In this document: in pieces, positions 15,632 to 24,262 of the stretch
Numbering within the stretch: the stretch's first letter is position 1
Layout: each line of letters begins with the position of its first letter
NCBI GenBank assembly: GCA_017431365.1
Contig: JAFRLF010000086.1
Span: 1-47,876 of the forward strand
Source: Clostridia bacterium
GTDB lineage: Bacteria > Bacillota > Clostridia > Christensenellales > Aristaeellaceae
DNA: 47,876 bases
Direction of reading: 5' to 3'
The notes under the pieces: model-generated
Seen by the model: only the letters and a program-made list of their open reading frames with translations
Databases searched by the model: none
Told to the model about the DNA's origin: nothing
Position numbers and translations under genes: made by a program

Positions 15632-17347
15632 TCATTCCTCGATGGCGGCCTTGCGGGCCGTGATGTCATGAATGAGGGCGGGGTCGAACTTGGGCCGGCG
15701 GTCGTAGTAGTACAGGCCGTTCCTCTCCTGTTCGACGTCGGTCAGCTGCGTATAGCAGAAGCCCATGTGGTTGGGATTGTCCAAAAGTGCGTCCGTCAGG
15801 CCCCTGTAGCGCTCGATGAACTCTTCTTCGGTCTTCGGGCCGTTGCCGTAGCCCCAGCCCGAGCCGTCGGGGTTCCAGCCGATGCCGCCGTATTCGCTGA
15901 CGAACACCGGCCCGCCGGTATAGCGCTGACGGCCCTCGAACCGGTCGTAGATGACGGGTGCGTCCGGCGCGTAACGTTCTTTGTAAACCTCGACACTCTG
16001 CTCGTAATCGTGCGTGTCGTATATGTCGGTCACGACGTGCAGTCCGCCGCTCGTGTCGATGCAAGGGCGCGTGCGGTCGACGGCCTTCGTGGCCAGGTAG
16101 CAGAGCCGCTGCGTGGCCTCGCGCTGACCGTTGCCACTCTCGCCCCAGGTCTCGTTCCAGGGGCACCAGCCGACGATCGAGGGCACGGAATAGTCGCGGC
16201 GCAGGGCCTCCAGCCATTCCTCGAGGAAGATGGGCAGCACCCACGGGTCCTTCGGATCCACGCCCCAGCTGGGCATCTCGCCCCAGACGATGTAGCCGAG
16301 GTGGTCCGCCCAGTAGAGGAAGCGCTGCTCAAATACCTTCTGGTGCAGGCGCGCACCGTTAAAGCCCATCGCCATGGAGCGCTCGATGTCGGCTTTGAGC
16401 TCCGCGTCGGTGGGCGCGGTGTACACGCCGTCCGGATAGAACCCCTGATCCAGGATCAGTCGCTGGAAGACGGATTTTCCGTTGATCAGGCACTTCATCC
16501 CGTCGAAGGAGATGGTGCGCAGGCCGAAGTAGCTTTGAAGTGCGTCGACCGTCTCTCCCTCGCGGGTCAGGGTGAGCTTGAGGTCGTAAAGGTTGGGCTC
16601 GCCGACGTTCCACAGGTGCGTCTCCTCCAGAAGGAGCAGGATGCGCGCCGCGTGTCCGTCCACGTCGGCCGAGGCCTCAGCCTGGACCGCGCCGGCGAAG
16701 GACGCGACGGCTTCCAGCGTCAGGCCGTCCGTCGGGCCGTCGATTTCAGCTTCGACGAGGAGGGAGGCGTTGGCGGCGTCGGGCGTCAGCCGGACGTTCT
16801 CGATGCGGCTCTGTTCGGTCCACTCGAGCCACACGGTCTGCCAGATGCCCGTGGTGCGGGTGTAGTCGCAGCCGCGGGAATGGTATTCGTTGCACTGCTT
16901 GCCGTGAGGCTGGCGGCCGGAACGGGTATCGTCGTCCGCGCAGACGACGACGGTGTTCTCACCGGGGTGGACGGCCTTCGTGATCTCGAACTGAAAGCCC
17001 ACGTACCCGCCCCTGTGCGTGCCGACAGACTGGCCGTTGATCCACACCTCGCACAGGTAGTCCACCGCGCCGAAGTTGATGAACACGCGCTTGCCCTCGG
17101 CTTCCCGGGGCAGGGTAAAGGAGCGCCTGTACCACACCGCCGCCATGAAGTCGGTGTAACCGACGCCGGACAGCTGGCTCTCGGGACAGAAGGGGACGGT
17201 GATTTTGCGCTCCAGTTGTTCCTTGTTCACAAGGCCGCGCGCCCGGCCGGACGCGCCGTGATCAATTTCAAACCCCCATTGGCCGTTGAGGTTCAGCCAT
17301 CCCTCGCGTACGAACTGCGGGCGGGGATACTCGGGTCTCGGTATCAT
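15632..17347 (-). CDS. Glycoside hydrolase family 2 protein (571 aa)
   Basis: A compact GH2 enzyme with the three expected parts: a sugar-binding jelly roll (about 15-180, with WINGQSVG and GGYVGFQFEI), an immunoglobulin-like domain (about 185-280) and a TIM barrel (about 285-571). The acid/base is Glu399 in WCPWNETWG and the nucleophile Glu485 in VFVSEYGG. At 571 residues it is nearer the beta-glucuronidase-size group than LacZ. The substrate (galactoside, glucuronide or other) cannot be fixed. There is no signal peptide, so it acts in the cytoplasm. It is first in an operon with rhaA, suggesting a rhamnose-containing oligosaccharide, and is driven by the promoter at 17422-17449. Confidence 0.85.
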   Translation of the reverse strand: MIPRPEYPRPQFVREGWLNLNGQWGFEIDHGASGRARGLVNKEQLERKITVPFCPESQLSGVGYTDFMAAVWYRRSFTLPREAEGKRVFINFGAVDYLCEVWINGQSVGTHRGGYVGFQFEITKAVHPGENTVVVCADDDTRSGRQPHGKQCNEYHSRGCDYTRTTGIWQTVWLEWTEQSRIENVRLTPDAANASLLVEAEIDGPTDGLTLEAVASFAGAVQAEASADVDGHAARILLLLEETHLWNVGEPNLYDLKLTLTREGETVDALQSYFGLRTISFDGMKCLINGKSVFQRLILDQGFYPDGVYTAPTDAELKADIERSMAMGFNGARLHQKVFEQRFLYWADHLGYIVWGEMPSWGVDPKDPWVLPIFLEEWLEALRRDYSVPSIVGWCPWNETWGESGNGQREATQRLCYLATKAVDRTRPCIDTSGGLHVVTDIYDTHDYEQSVEVYKERYAPDAPVIYDRFEGRQRYTGGPVFVSEYGGIGWNPDGSGWGYGNGPKTEEEFIERYRGLTDALLDNPNHMGFCYTQLTDVEQERNGLYYYDRRPKFDPALIHDITARKAAIEE

Positions 17348-17421
17348 GGGAACGCACCTCCTAAGCGATTCGACGATTGTACGTTGACTTTCAATGCCTA
17401 TGAGAGACTTCCTTCCCTGTC

Positions 17422-17449
17422 ATTATACCATATTGTCGGCCGGTGTCAA
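17422..17449 (-). promoter_or_regulatory. Promoter of the GH2-rhaA operon
   Basis: On the minus strand TTGACA (17449-17444) and TATAAT (17427-17422) are 16 bp apart and both perfect. The leader to the ATG at 17347 is about 70 nt. Confidence 0.75.
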
Positions 17450-17464
17450 AGAAAATCTGACCTA

Positions 17465-17493
17465 TTGAGCAAATCCGGAATCTGTGCTATAAT
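17465..17493 (+). promoter_or_regulatory. Promoter of the YitT gene
   Basis: TTGAGC (17465-17470) and TATAAT (17488-17493) are 17 bp apart. Its -35 box lies only 15 bp from that of the opposing GH2-rhaA promoter. The transcript should begin near 17500. Confidence 0.7.
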
Positions 17494-17534
17494 CTATCGC
17501 GTTGTCAGTATATGGAAACGGAGTGTTGAGTCAA

Positions 17535-18404
17535 TTGAATCGCAAGGTAGTCCGCGCGGAGGCCAAACTGTGGCTGCAGATCATTCTTGGCATGTTCCTC
17601 TGCGCGGCGGCATATGACATGTTCCTGATCCCCAACGAAATCGCGCCCGGCGGGTTTACGGGCATCGCTCAGCTGATCAATCACTACACCGGATGGCCCG
17701 TCGGCTTGATGACCCTGGCGCTCAACGTTCCGCTGTTTCTGCTGTCCATGAGGTCTCTGGGCCTGCCTTTTGGCATGCGCTCGATCGTGGCCAGCGCCGG
17801 GCTCTCCGTCCTCATCGACGTGCTGCCCATCCCCTCGGTGATTCCCATGGATACGCCGGAGCGGATGCTCCTTGCGGCAGTGTTCGGCGGCGTGCTGGGC
17901 GGAGCGGGTTTCGGCCTGATCATTCGGGGCGAGGCCACGACCGGCGGCACGGATATGCTGGCCAAGATCATCAACGAGCGCACGCATCGCGCGTCGATCG
18001 GCGCGGTGATGGTCGCCGCGGACGGCATGGTGATTCTCGCGTCGGCGTTCGTGTTCGACATGGTGTCCGCGATGTTCGCCCTGATATCCACGTTCCTGAT
18101 GGGCGAGGTAATCGACTATCTGGTGGACGGCCTGAACCGGGCCAGGGCCTATCTCATAATTTCCAGCCATAACGACGAGATCGCCGAGAGGATCCTTAAG
18201 GACATGGACCGCGGCGTGACGGGCCTGAACGGGAAAGGCATGTACTCCGGCGAGGACAGGCAGGTGCTGCTCTGCGTCATCAGCCGGAACGAGTCGCCCC
18301 GGCTGAGGTCGATCGTCGCCTCGTGCGACCCGTCGGCCTTTATCATCGCCGCCAGCGCGCACGAGGTCCTTGGCGAGGGGTTTCGCCCCATCAACCGCGC
18401 GTGA
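17535..18404 (+). CDS. YitT family membrane protein (DUF161/DUF2179)
   Basis: A 289-residue protein with about five or six membrane helices in the first 200 residues (the DUF161/YitT region, including the family pattern IPNEIAPGGFTGIAQL and GEATTGGTDMLAKII) and a soluble C-terminal DUF2179 domain of about 85 residues (ending SAHEVLGEGF). Function is unknown in the family; transport has been suggested. The start is uncertain: TTG at 17535 has GGAG 11 nt upstream, while the TTG at 17502 would sit at the transcription start. It ends in a short GC stem and T-run. Confidence 0.8.
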   Translation: MNRKVVRAEAKLWLQIILGMFLCAAAYDMFLIPNEIAPGGFTGIAQLINHYTGWPVGLMTLALNVPLFLLSMRSLGLPFGMRSIVASAGLSVLIDVLPIPSVIPMDTPERMLLAAVFGGVLGGAGFGLIIRGEATTGGTDMLAKIINERTHRASIGAVMVAADGMVILASAFVFDMVSAMFALISTFLMGEVIDYLVDGLNRARAYLIISSHNDEIAERILKDMDRGVTGLNGKGMYSGEDRQVLLCVISRNESPRLRSIVASCDPSAFIIAASAHEVLGEGFRPINRA

Positions 18405-18419
18405 TCCTGCGGCTTTTTT
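18395..18419 (+). terminator. Weak terminator at the end of the YitT gene
   Basis: A short CCGC/GCGG stem (18395-18398 with 18409-18412) overlaps the stop codon and is followed by CTTTTTTC. The T-tract is good but the stem is only about 4 bp. Confidence 0.35.
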
Positions 18420-18501
18420 CGGGCGCCGCAATGTGAATGTGCCCCGGCGTCATGGGGCTTTGAATACATTCAGCATCAACTTCAAGAAGGAGAGATTTGC
18501 C

Positions 18502-19563
18502 ATGGGAAAGATCAAAGTCGCCATCATCGGCTGCGGCACCATCGCGAACGCGGCCCATATGCCCGCCTATAAGGCGGCGAGCGACCTGTGCGAGGTCAAG
18601 TATTTCTGTGACCTGATCCCCGAACGGGCGGAGTCCCTGCGCGACAAATACGGCAGCGGCATCGCCAATACGGACTATCACGAGATCCTCACCGATCCCG
18701 AGGTCACCTGTGTGTCGATCTGCGTGCCCAACGGCGGACACGCGCCCATCGCGCAGGACTTCCTCAGGGCCGGCAAGCACGTCCTCTGTGAAAAGCCCGC
18801 CGCCATGAACGCGGATCTGGCCCGCGACATGCAGCGCACCGCCGACGAGTGCGGGAAGATCCTCAACATCGGCGTGTGCAACCGCTTCAACACCGCTGTG
18901 GAGAAGATCGAAGAGCTCATCTCTCAGGGCGAACTCGGAAATATCTATCACGTATACTGCTCCTTCCGCGCCTTCCGCTCCATTCCCGGCCTGGGCGGCG
19001 CCTTTACCACCAAGGCGCTCTCCGGCGGCGGCGCTCTGATCGACTGGGGCGTGCACTATCTCGACCTGATTTTCTACTGCATCGGCGCGCCCAAGGTCAA
19101 GACCGTCTCCGCCGAGGCGTATTCCGTGCTCGGCAAGGATATGGAAGGGTACCTGTACGAGAGCATGTGGGCCGGCCCGCCGAAGTATGACGGCGTGTAC
19201 GACGTCGACGACTTCATCACCGGGTTCATCCGCACCGAGGGGCCGACGATCTCCGTCAACGGCGCTTGGGCGCAGAACATCGACGAAAACGCGACGTTCA
19301 TCGAGTTCCTGGGCGACAAGGGCGGCATCAAGCTGCAGTACGGTGGAAACTTCACCCTGTACAGCAGCAAAAACGGCATGCTGACCACGACGACCTTCAA
19401 GTATCGCACGGTCAACATGTACGACGCTGAAATCCGCGATTTCCTGATCAAGGCGCCCCAGGGCATCAAGACCAAGGCCAACATCGATCAGGCGCTGGTC
19501 ACTTCCCAGGTCATGGACATGATGTACAAGTCTTCTGAACTGGGCGAAGAAGTCAAGGCCTGA
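18502..19563 (+). CDS. Gfo/Idh/MocA-family oxidoreductase
   Basis: A 353-residue NAD(P)-dependent sugar or inositol-type dehydrogenase. The Rossmann turn IGCGTIAN is at 9-16, the EKP motif (CEKPAAM) at 97-99, and the C-terminal sheet domain carries the GGGALIDWGVHYLDL helix near 174-188, where the Asp and His are the usual catalytic pair. The substrate is unknown, but the neighbourhood favours a sugar derivative. The start at 18502 has AAGGAGAG upstream; the longer frame from 18370 overlaps the YitT gene. The broken aminopeptidase gene follows by 18 bp. Confidence 0.88.
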   Translation: MGKIKVAIIGCGTIANAAHMPAYKAASDLCEVKYFCDLIPERAESLRDKYGSGIANTDYHEILTDPEVTCVSICVPNGGHAPIAQDFLRAGKHVLCEKPAAMNADLARDMQRTADECGKILNIGVCNRFNTAVEKIEELISQGELGNIYHVYCSFRAFRSIPGLGGAFTTKALSGGGALIDWGVHYLDLIFYCIGAPKVKTVSAEAYSVLGKDMEGYLYESMWAGPPKYDGVYDVDDFITGFIRTEGPTISVNGAWAQNIDENATFIEFLGDKGGIKLQYGGNFTLYSSKNGMLTTTTFKYRTVNMYDAEIRDFLIKAPQGIKTKANIDQALVTSQVMDMMYKSSELGEEVKA

Positions 19564-19581
19564 CGCCGGGAGGACAGAGTT

Positions 19582-20964
19582 ATGGAAAAACCGAACGCCT
19601 GGAAAAAATATACCCCCGAGCAGATCGAGCAGGTGTATGCCCTGGCGGAAAAGTACCGCTGCTACCTCGACCATGGCAAGACCGAGCGCGAGTGCGTGGC
19701 TGAGACGATCGAAATGGCCAAGGCCGAAGGCTACCGCGACCTCGCCGAGCTGATCGAGGCCGGCGAGACCGTCTAGCCGGGCGACAAGATCTACGTCAAC
19801 ACCATGGGCAAGGCGCTGCAGCTTTACTACATCGGCAGGCAGCCCCTGGAAAAGGGCCTGAACATCATCGGCGCGCACATCGATTCGCCGAGGATGGACG
19901 TCAAGCAGAACCCCCTGTACGAGGATACGGATCTGGCCTACTTTGACACGCATTACTACGGCGGCATCAAGAAATACCAGTGGGTGGCGCTGCCCCTGGC
20001 GCTGCACGGCGTGATCGCGAAGAAGGACGGCACCGTCGTCACCGTGAACGTCGGCGAAGACGAAAACGACCCGGTCATGTGCGTGTCCGATCTGCTGATC
20101 CACCTCTCCCACGAGCAGATGGAAAAGAAGGCCTCCCAGGTCATTGACGGCGAAATGCTCAACCTGATCGTCGGCGGACGCCCCCTCGAGAACGAGGAGA
20201 AGGACGCCGTCAAGGCCAACGTGCTGAAGATCCTGTGCGAGAAGTACGGCATGGCGGAAGAGGACTTCCTCTCCGCGGAGATCGAGGTCGTTCCCGCGGG
20301 GAAGGCCAGGGATCTGGGCTTTGACCGCAGCATGATCCTGGGCTACGGCCACGACGACAGGGTGTGCGCCTTCCCGTCGGTGGACGCCATCCTGAGCCTG
20401 AAGGAGACGCCCGAGCGCACCTGCTGCTGTATCCTGGCCGACAAGGAAGAGATCGGCAGCGTCGGCGCGACGGGCATGCAGGCGCACTATTTCGAGAACG
20501 CCGTGGCGGAGCTGATCGGCCTGAGCGGAACGTATTCCGACCTGATCCTGCGCCGCGCGCTGCGCAACAGCCGCATGCTCTCCTGCGACGTGTCCGCGGG
20601 CTTTGACCCGAACTTTGCTTCCGCGTTTGAAAAGAACAACGCGGCGATCCTCGGGCGCGGCGTGTGCTTCAACAAGTTCACGGGCCGTGGCGGCAAGGGC
20701 GGTTCCAACGACGCCAACGCCGAGTTCATCGCGTCCCTGCGCGCCTGCATGGACGACGCCGGCGTGACCTATCAGTTCGCCGAATTGGGCAAGGTCGACC
20801 AGGGCGGCGGCGGCACGATCGCCTACATCTGCGCTCTTTATGGGATGGACGTCATCGACAGCGGCGTGGCCGTCCTGTCCATGCACGCGCCCTACGAGGT
20901 CATCAGCAAGGCCGACCTCTACGAGGCGAAGATGGGCTATCTGGCCTTTATGCAGACGAAGTGA
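19582..20964 (+). pseudogene. M18-family aminopeptidase, interrupted by an in-frame TAG
   Basis: The frame from 19582 to 20964 would give about 460 residues, the normal length of an M18 zinc aminopeptidase, but a TAG stop sits at 19774-19776 after GETV. The frame resumes at once as PGDKIYVN and keeps every expected metal and catalytic block: AHIDSPRMD, GYGHDDRVCAF, DKEEIGSVGATG, CDVSAGFDP and SMHAPYEVISKADLYE. The stop falls where relatives usually have a charged residue, so a single base change explains it. TAG ends other genes here (the LRR gene and the gene at 11631), so it is read as a stop. The cause could be a real nonsense mutation or a sequence error. The start has GGGAGG upstream. 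Confidence 0.85.
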
Positions 20965-21008
20965 TTATATAACGGGCTTTCGCCGTCACAAGCGGCGGAA
21001 GACAGGGG

Positions 21009-21050
21009 GGATTGCCGTGCGCCGAATCGGCGGGCGGCAATCCGTTTTTT
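21009..21050 (+). terminator. Rho-independent terminator after the aminopeptidase gene
   Basis: Arms GGATTGCCG (21009-21017) and CGGCAATCC (21035-21043) enclose a 17-nt loop that itself has a CGCCGAATCGGCG stem, followed by GTTTTTT. It is a strong terminator and shows that the Nudix gene starts downstream of it. Confidence 0.85.
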
Positions 21051-21107
21051 GATCGAGTAAGCGCAATACGGCTTTTCAGTTCCGAGCGAACGGGAGGAGT
21101 GACCGAA

Positions 21108-21617
21108 ATGGTCGGCGGCGCGGATCATACGGCATGGGTCATGCCGACGCACATCGTCGCGGCGACGGGGATCGTCCTGAATGACGCGGGAGAATTTCTG
21201 ATGGTCTATAGCCCGCGCCGGGGCTGGGTGTTTCCGGGCGGTCAGGTCGAAGTCGGGGAGAACGTCATAGACGGCGTGCGGCGGGAGGTCATGGAGGAGA
21301 CGGGCGTCGAGATCGACGTAGGGGAGCTGTGCTGCGTCGCGTCGAACACGTGTACGCATCCCGGCTATAACGGCGTCAGAGAGGTGCCCACGAAGATCAT
21401 CCTGACCTTTATCGGCCGGGCCGTTGGCGGCGTGCCGAGACCGTCCGAGGAGAATACGGAATCGGCCTATGTACCGGCTGAGGCTGTCGCGGAGCGGATC
21501 ACGTCGCCCGCGATGCGAGAGACGTACCAGGCCTATCTGGAATACGCCGGCAGGCCGGTTTACCTTGAATACGTCACGCGTCCGGTTTATCAGCTGAGAG
21601 TAAAGAGGCTGATCTGA
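21108..21617 (+). CDS. Nudix hydrolase
   Basis: A 169-residue hydrolase of nucleoside diphosphate-linked compounds. The Nudix box is complete: GGQVEVGENVIDGVRREVMEETGVEI in outline (G, then E, then R-E-x-x-E-E-x-G) near residues 44-69, which binds the metal and pyrophosphate. The substrate is not evident. The ATG at 21108 has GGGAGGAG 8 nt upstream; a longer frame from 21012 runs through the preceding terminator and is rejected. It ends before an AT-richer accessory block. Confidence 0.88.
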   Translation: MVGGADHTAWVMPTHIVAATGIVLNDAGEFLMVYSPRRGWVFPGGQVEVGENVIDGVRREVMEETGVEIDVGELCCVASNTCTHPGYNGVREVPTKIILTFIGRAVGGVPRPSEENTESAYVPAEAVAERITSPAMRETYQAYLEYAGRPVYLEYVTRPVYQLRVKRLI

Positions 21618-21700
21618 AAGGTAATCCTGGACTGATTTTTGCAGCTCTGAGGAGGAAGCTCGGCAAGAGAACTCAATTTCGTATTGCGCGAATGCTTCTC

Positions 21701-21729
21701 TTGCTTTTTTTATTAGCATATGCTATTAT
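21701..21729 (+). promoter_or_regulatory. Promoter of the AAA ATPase/TOPRIM pair
   Basis: TTGCTT (21701-21706) and TATTAT (21724-21729) are 17 bp apart in an AT-rich stretch. The first bases of the expected transcript carry a small hairpin, ACTTCG/CGAAGT (21731-21736 with 21744-21749), which could be an operator or a leader structure. Confidence 0.55.
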
Positions 21730-21764
21730 TACTTCGCACTTAACGAAGTGATGGCGGTGATCGC

Positions 21765-22865
21765 ATGATTGTTTTGAAAGTATGTCTGGATCACATCTAT
21801 GGCTTTGAGAGATTCGAGGCTAATCTGACCTATCCGAAAAAGGTTGTGGACTCCCTGCTTGGTGAAGAGCATCTGGAGGGACGGGAACGCTTCCGCTACA
21901 AGAAGGCGCTTATCCTTATGGGAGCCAACGCCACCGGCAAAACCAGCCTGGGGCGGGCTTTGATGCGCATCTTTGCCTTTATTGAAACGGGCAACCAGAC
22001 CCTGTTAACCGAAATGGCCGACATGGAAGAGATCGCGTCTTTCACGTTGGATTTTGTGAATACAGGGTTCATTCTGTATCGCCTGACGGGCGTGATCGAT
22101 CGCGCGGAAGACACCGTCACGATTGGCTGCCAAACGGCAGATATTCAGAAAATGGATTCCTACGAGACAGCCCTTCGTCGTCTGACGGACCGGACGAAGG
22201 AAACGGCGCAGTCTCCCAACGCTCTGAAAAAACTGGTGGGCCCGCTGCACTACCGTTTTGCTTATCCGGAAATCGACACCTCTCTTCGGCTGGCCGGCAT
22301 CAACAAAACTCTGATGCTGAAGACACTTCGGGCGGTCATCGGTACCCTGGATCCTTCCTTGACGGACATCGTCATCGCCAAGGATCTGAAGGACTCCTTC
22401 ATTATCCGCCGCAAGGGGCAGGAAATTATCATCCAGGACGGCAAGCTGCTGAACAGGGAGGTGCTCTCCAGCGGTACTGCAGAGGGTGTTGACGTAGCGG
22501 TTTTCCTGGCGGCGATGATGGCTCGGGACCAGCGCTTCTACTATTGCGATGAGCACTTCTCATACATCCAGAGTGATTTGGAGAAGCGTATTTTTGGCAT
22601 TATGATGGATCGCCTTGGCCCGAACGACCAGCTGATCTTCACCACGCACAACACGGACATGTTGGATCTGAACCTGCCGAAGCATGCTTTCGCCTTCCTC
22701 CGGAAAAAGTTCGAAGAGGGCGTCTTCCGCGTCTCCATGGTGTCCGCTTCCGATATTCTGAAACGCAATACCGATTCTGTCCGCTGCGCGGTTGAGAACG
22801 ACGTGTTCGCCTCTTTGCCGGACGACTCCCTGCTGGACGCGCTGGAAGTGGATGGTGACGCATGA
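21765..22865 (+). CDS. ABC-type AAA family ATPase (AAA_15/OLD-like), putative defence ATPase
   Basis: A 366-residue soluble ATPase of the SMC/Rad50-like branch used in OLD, RloA, AriA and retron ATPases. Walker A is GANATGKTS (53-61), the signature is LSSGT (234-238), Walker B is FYYCDEHF with Asp262-Glu263, and the H-loop is TTH (293-295). The insert between Walker A and the signature is helical but too short for a long coiled coil. Its stop overlaps the start of a TOPRIM-like protein by 4 nt (ATGA), so the two are made together. Known pairs of this design sense phage proteins and release or activate the nuclease. The ribosome site is weak (GGCGGTG). Defence function is inference. Confidence 0.8.
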   Translation: MIVLKVCLDHIYGFERFEANLTYPKKVVDSLLGEEHLEGRERFRYKKALILMGANATGKTSLGRALMRIFAFIETGNQTLLTEMADMEEIASFTLDFVNTGFILYRLTGVIDRAEDTVTIGCQTADIQKMDSYETALRRLTDRTKETAQSPNALKKLVGPLHYRFAYPEIDTSLRLAGINKTLMLKTLRAVIGTLDPSLTDIVIAKDLKDSFIIRRKGQEIIIQDGKLLNREVLSSGTAEGVDVAVFLAAMMARDQRFYYCDEHFSYIQSDLEKRIFGIMMDRLGPNDQLIFTTHNTDMLDLNLPKHAFAFLRKKFEEGVFRVSMVSASDILKRNTDSVRCAVENDVFASLPDDSLLDALEVDGDA

Positions 22866-23371
22866 ACACGAGGTGTATCTTTTTTGCTGAAGGAGACTGC
22901 GAAGCACAGCTTCTGAGTGCGCTGAAACTCTATCCGGGGTGGATCCTCCCGGGGAAGGTGCGGGTATTCAATGTCGTTCAGGATCTGATTCCAAAGTCTC
23001 AGCTGCTCACCCTACAGGACGGGATGACTGTCGTGTTTCTCTTTGATACCGACACGGAACAAACGGAGCGCCTGCTGCAGAACATCCAACGCGTGCGGAA
23101 ATACTGTCGAGTCCGGCTGCTGACAGTGGCGCAGGTGCTGAATCTGGAGGATGAGCTGGTGCGATGCACAGACGTCCGCGAAGCGCGGGAACTGACCCAG
23201 AGCAAGAGCCCCCGGAATTTCAAGTCTGACTTCTGTCGGATGCGGCCGGAAGACTGTCTGGCTATGCTGAGCCGTCATCATCTGGAGCTGCAAAAACTTT
23301 GGGTGAAGGAGCCGCCCGCAGCGTACGAATTTATCCGTCAAGATGGGAAAGCTGTCAAACAGAAGCAGTAA
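22862..23371 (+). CDS. TOPRIM-like protein, partner of the AAA ATPase
   Basis: A 169-residue protein not assigned to a named family. The N-terminal strand ends in FFAEGDCE, with Glu10 in the place of the TOPRIM glutamate, and VVFLFDTDTEQ has the DxD pair Asp62 and Asp64 after a hydrophobic strand. This E...DxD order is the TOPRIM metal site seen in RloB, AbiLii, AriB (DUF4435) and OLD nucleases. The C-terminal half is helical and basic (SKSPRNFKSDFCRM). It is coupled to the ATPase by an ATGA overlap. Inference: a nuclease effector or RNA-cleaving toxin held by the ATPase. Confidence 0.6.
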   Translation: MNTRCIFFAEGDCEAQLLSALKLYPGWILPGKVRVFNVVQDLIPKSQLLTLQDGMTVVFLFDTDTEQTERLLQNIQRVRKYCRVRLLTVAQVLNLEDELVRCTDVREARELTQSKSPRNFKSDFCRMRPEDCLAMLSRHHLELQKLWVKEPPAAYEFIRQDGKAVKQKQ

Positions 23372-23448
23372 CAAGCTAAGACGCATTGGAGTACAGTAGG
23401 GCCTATGTGATAGTGACTATAGCTGAAAATTGTCAGGGGGAGATGTGT

Positions 23449-24222
23449 ATGCGGAAATCGTTTTTCTCATTGGTCGCCAATGAGCGCTTTCAGGTTGGAT
23501 GTACGGGTCAAACGGTGTACGTGCTTGACCCGGCGGGCAATGAACTGGCGAAATTTAAGGACGTGGCCTACGCCTATTATCCCGCGCTGCATCCAAACGG
23601 CGATATTGCCGCCGTTTACAGCAACATCGGCGTTATGGCGGTCTATTCCTTGTCAGAATTGCGCCTGATCACGAAATTCAGGGTTTCGGCTGTGAAAGAT
23701 ACGCAGACTGATCGCATCCCTTGTTTTTCGGCCGATGGGAAGTATCTGTATCACATAGAGGGCAGGAAGGGAGACGCCTTGAACAGCCGCCTGTCGGTCT
23801 ACTCAACGGCGGATTACCGGCCCGTCTCCCGTCTGTTTGAACAGGGACAAAGGACTGTATTCACCTGTATCGAAACGGATCAGAACGGCACTGTTTTCCT
23901 GCTGGGGTATTTTCGCAAAGAGGACCGCAACGAACACTTTGTTGCCAAACTCATCGGGCAAGCCCTGGGTGAGGTGCGGCCGCTCGACGAAAACGTCTAT
24001 GACTTCTATCTGGGCGCTGTAAAGCTGAAACAGCAGGGCTTTACAGAACAATCTTACAAATGGTCAGTATTTTCGTTCTATCCAAAGACAAAGGCTGAAT
24101 TGGAACGATCGCTTGGCCATCCCGTCGACATGGGGCCGCTTAACCGGGCGTATTCGCTGGATGATACGAGACGGCTGACGCCTTCGCTGGCCTGGTGCTG
24201 GGAGAACGGAAAAGCGACCTGA
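23449..24222 (+). CDS. Beta-propeller-like (WD40-type) protein of unknown function
   Basis: A 257-residue protein with no signal peptide. Repeated four-strand units resemble a partial WD40 propeller: QTVYVLDPAGNELAKFKDV, ALHPNGDIAAVYSNIGVMAVYSL, CFSADGKYLYHIEG, and SRLSVYSTADYRPVSRL, each with a D/N-G turn between strands. No catalytic motif is seen. The ATG at 23449 has AGGGGGAG 6 nt upstream; the longer frame from 23386 is rejected. It starts 77 bp after the TOPRIM gene with no visible terminator between them, so it may belong to the same transcript, but this is not certain. Confidence 0.6.
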   Translation: MRKSFFSLVANERFQVGCTGQTVYVLDPAGNELAKFKDVAYAYYPALHPNGDIAAVYSNIGVMAVYSLSELRLITKFRVSAVKDTQTDRIPCFSADGKYLYHIEGRKGDALNSRLSVYSTADYRPVSRLFEQGQRTVFTCIETDQNGTVFLLGYFRKEDRNEHFVAKLIGQALGEVRPLDENVYDFYLGAVKLKQQGFTEQSYKWSVFSFYPKTKAELERSLGHPVDMGPLNRAYSLDDTRRLTPSLAWCWENGKAT

Positions 24223-24262
24223 CAAACCGAGGGACAGAGAACAATTCAGGAGGTATACCGGC

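Noticed and set aside
19774-19776. Recoded TAG (pyrrolysine or a changed genetic code)
   Set aside because: TAG ends other genes in this window (at 329 and 11879), and no pyl gene is present. Nonsense mutation or sequence error is simpler.
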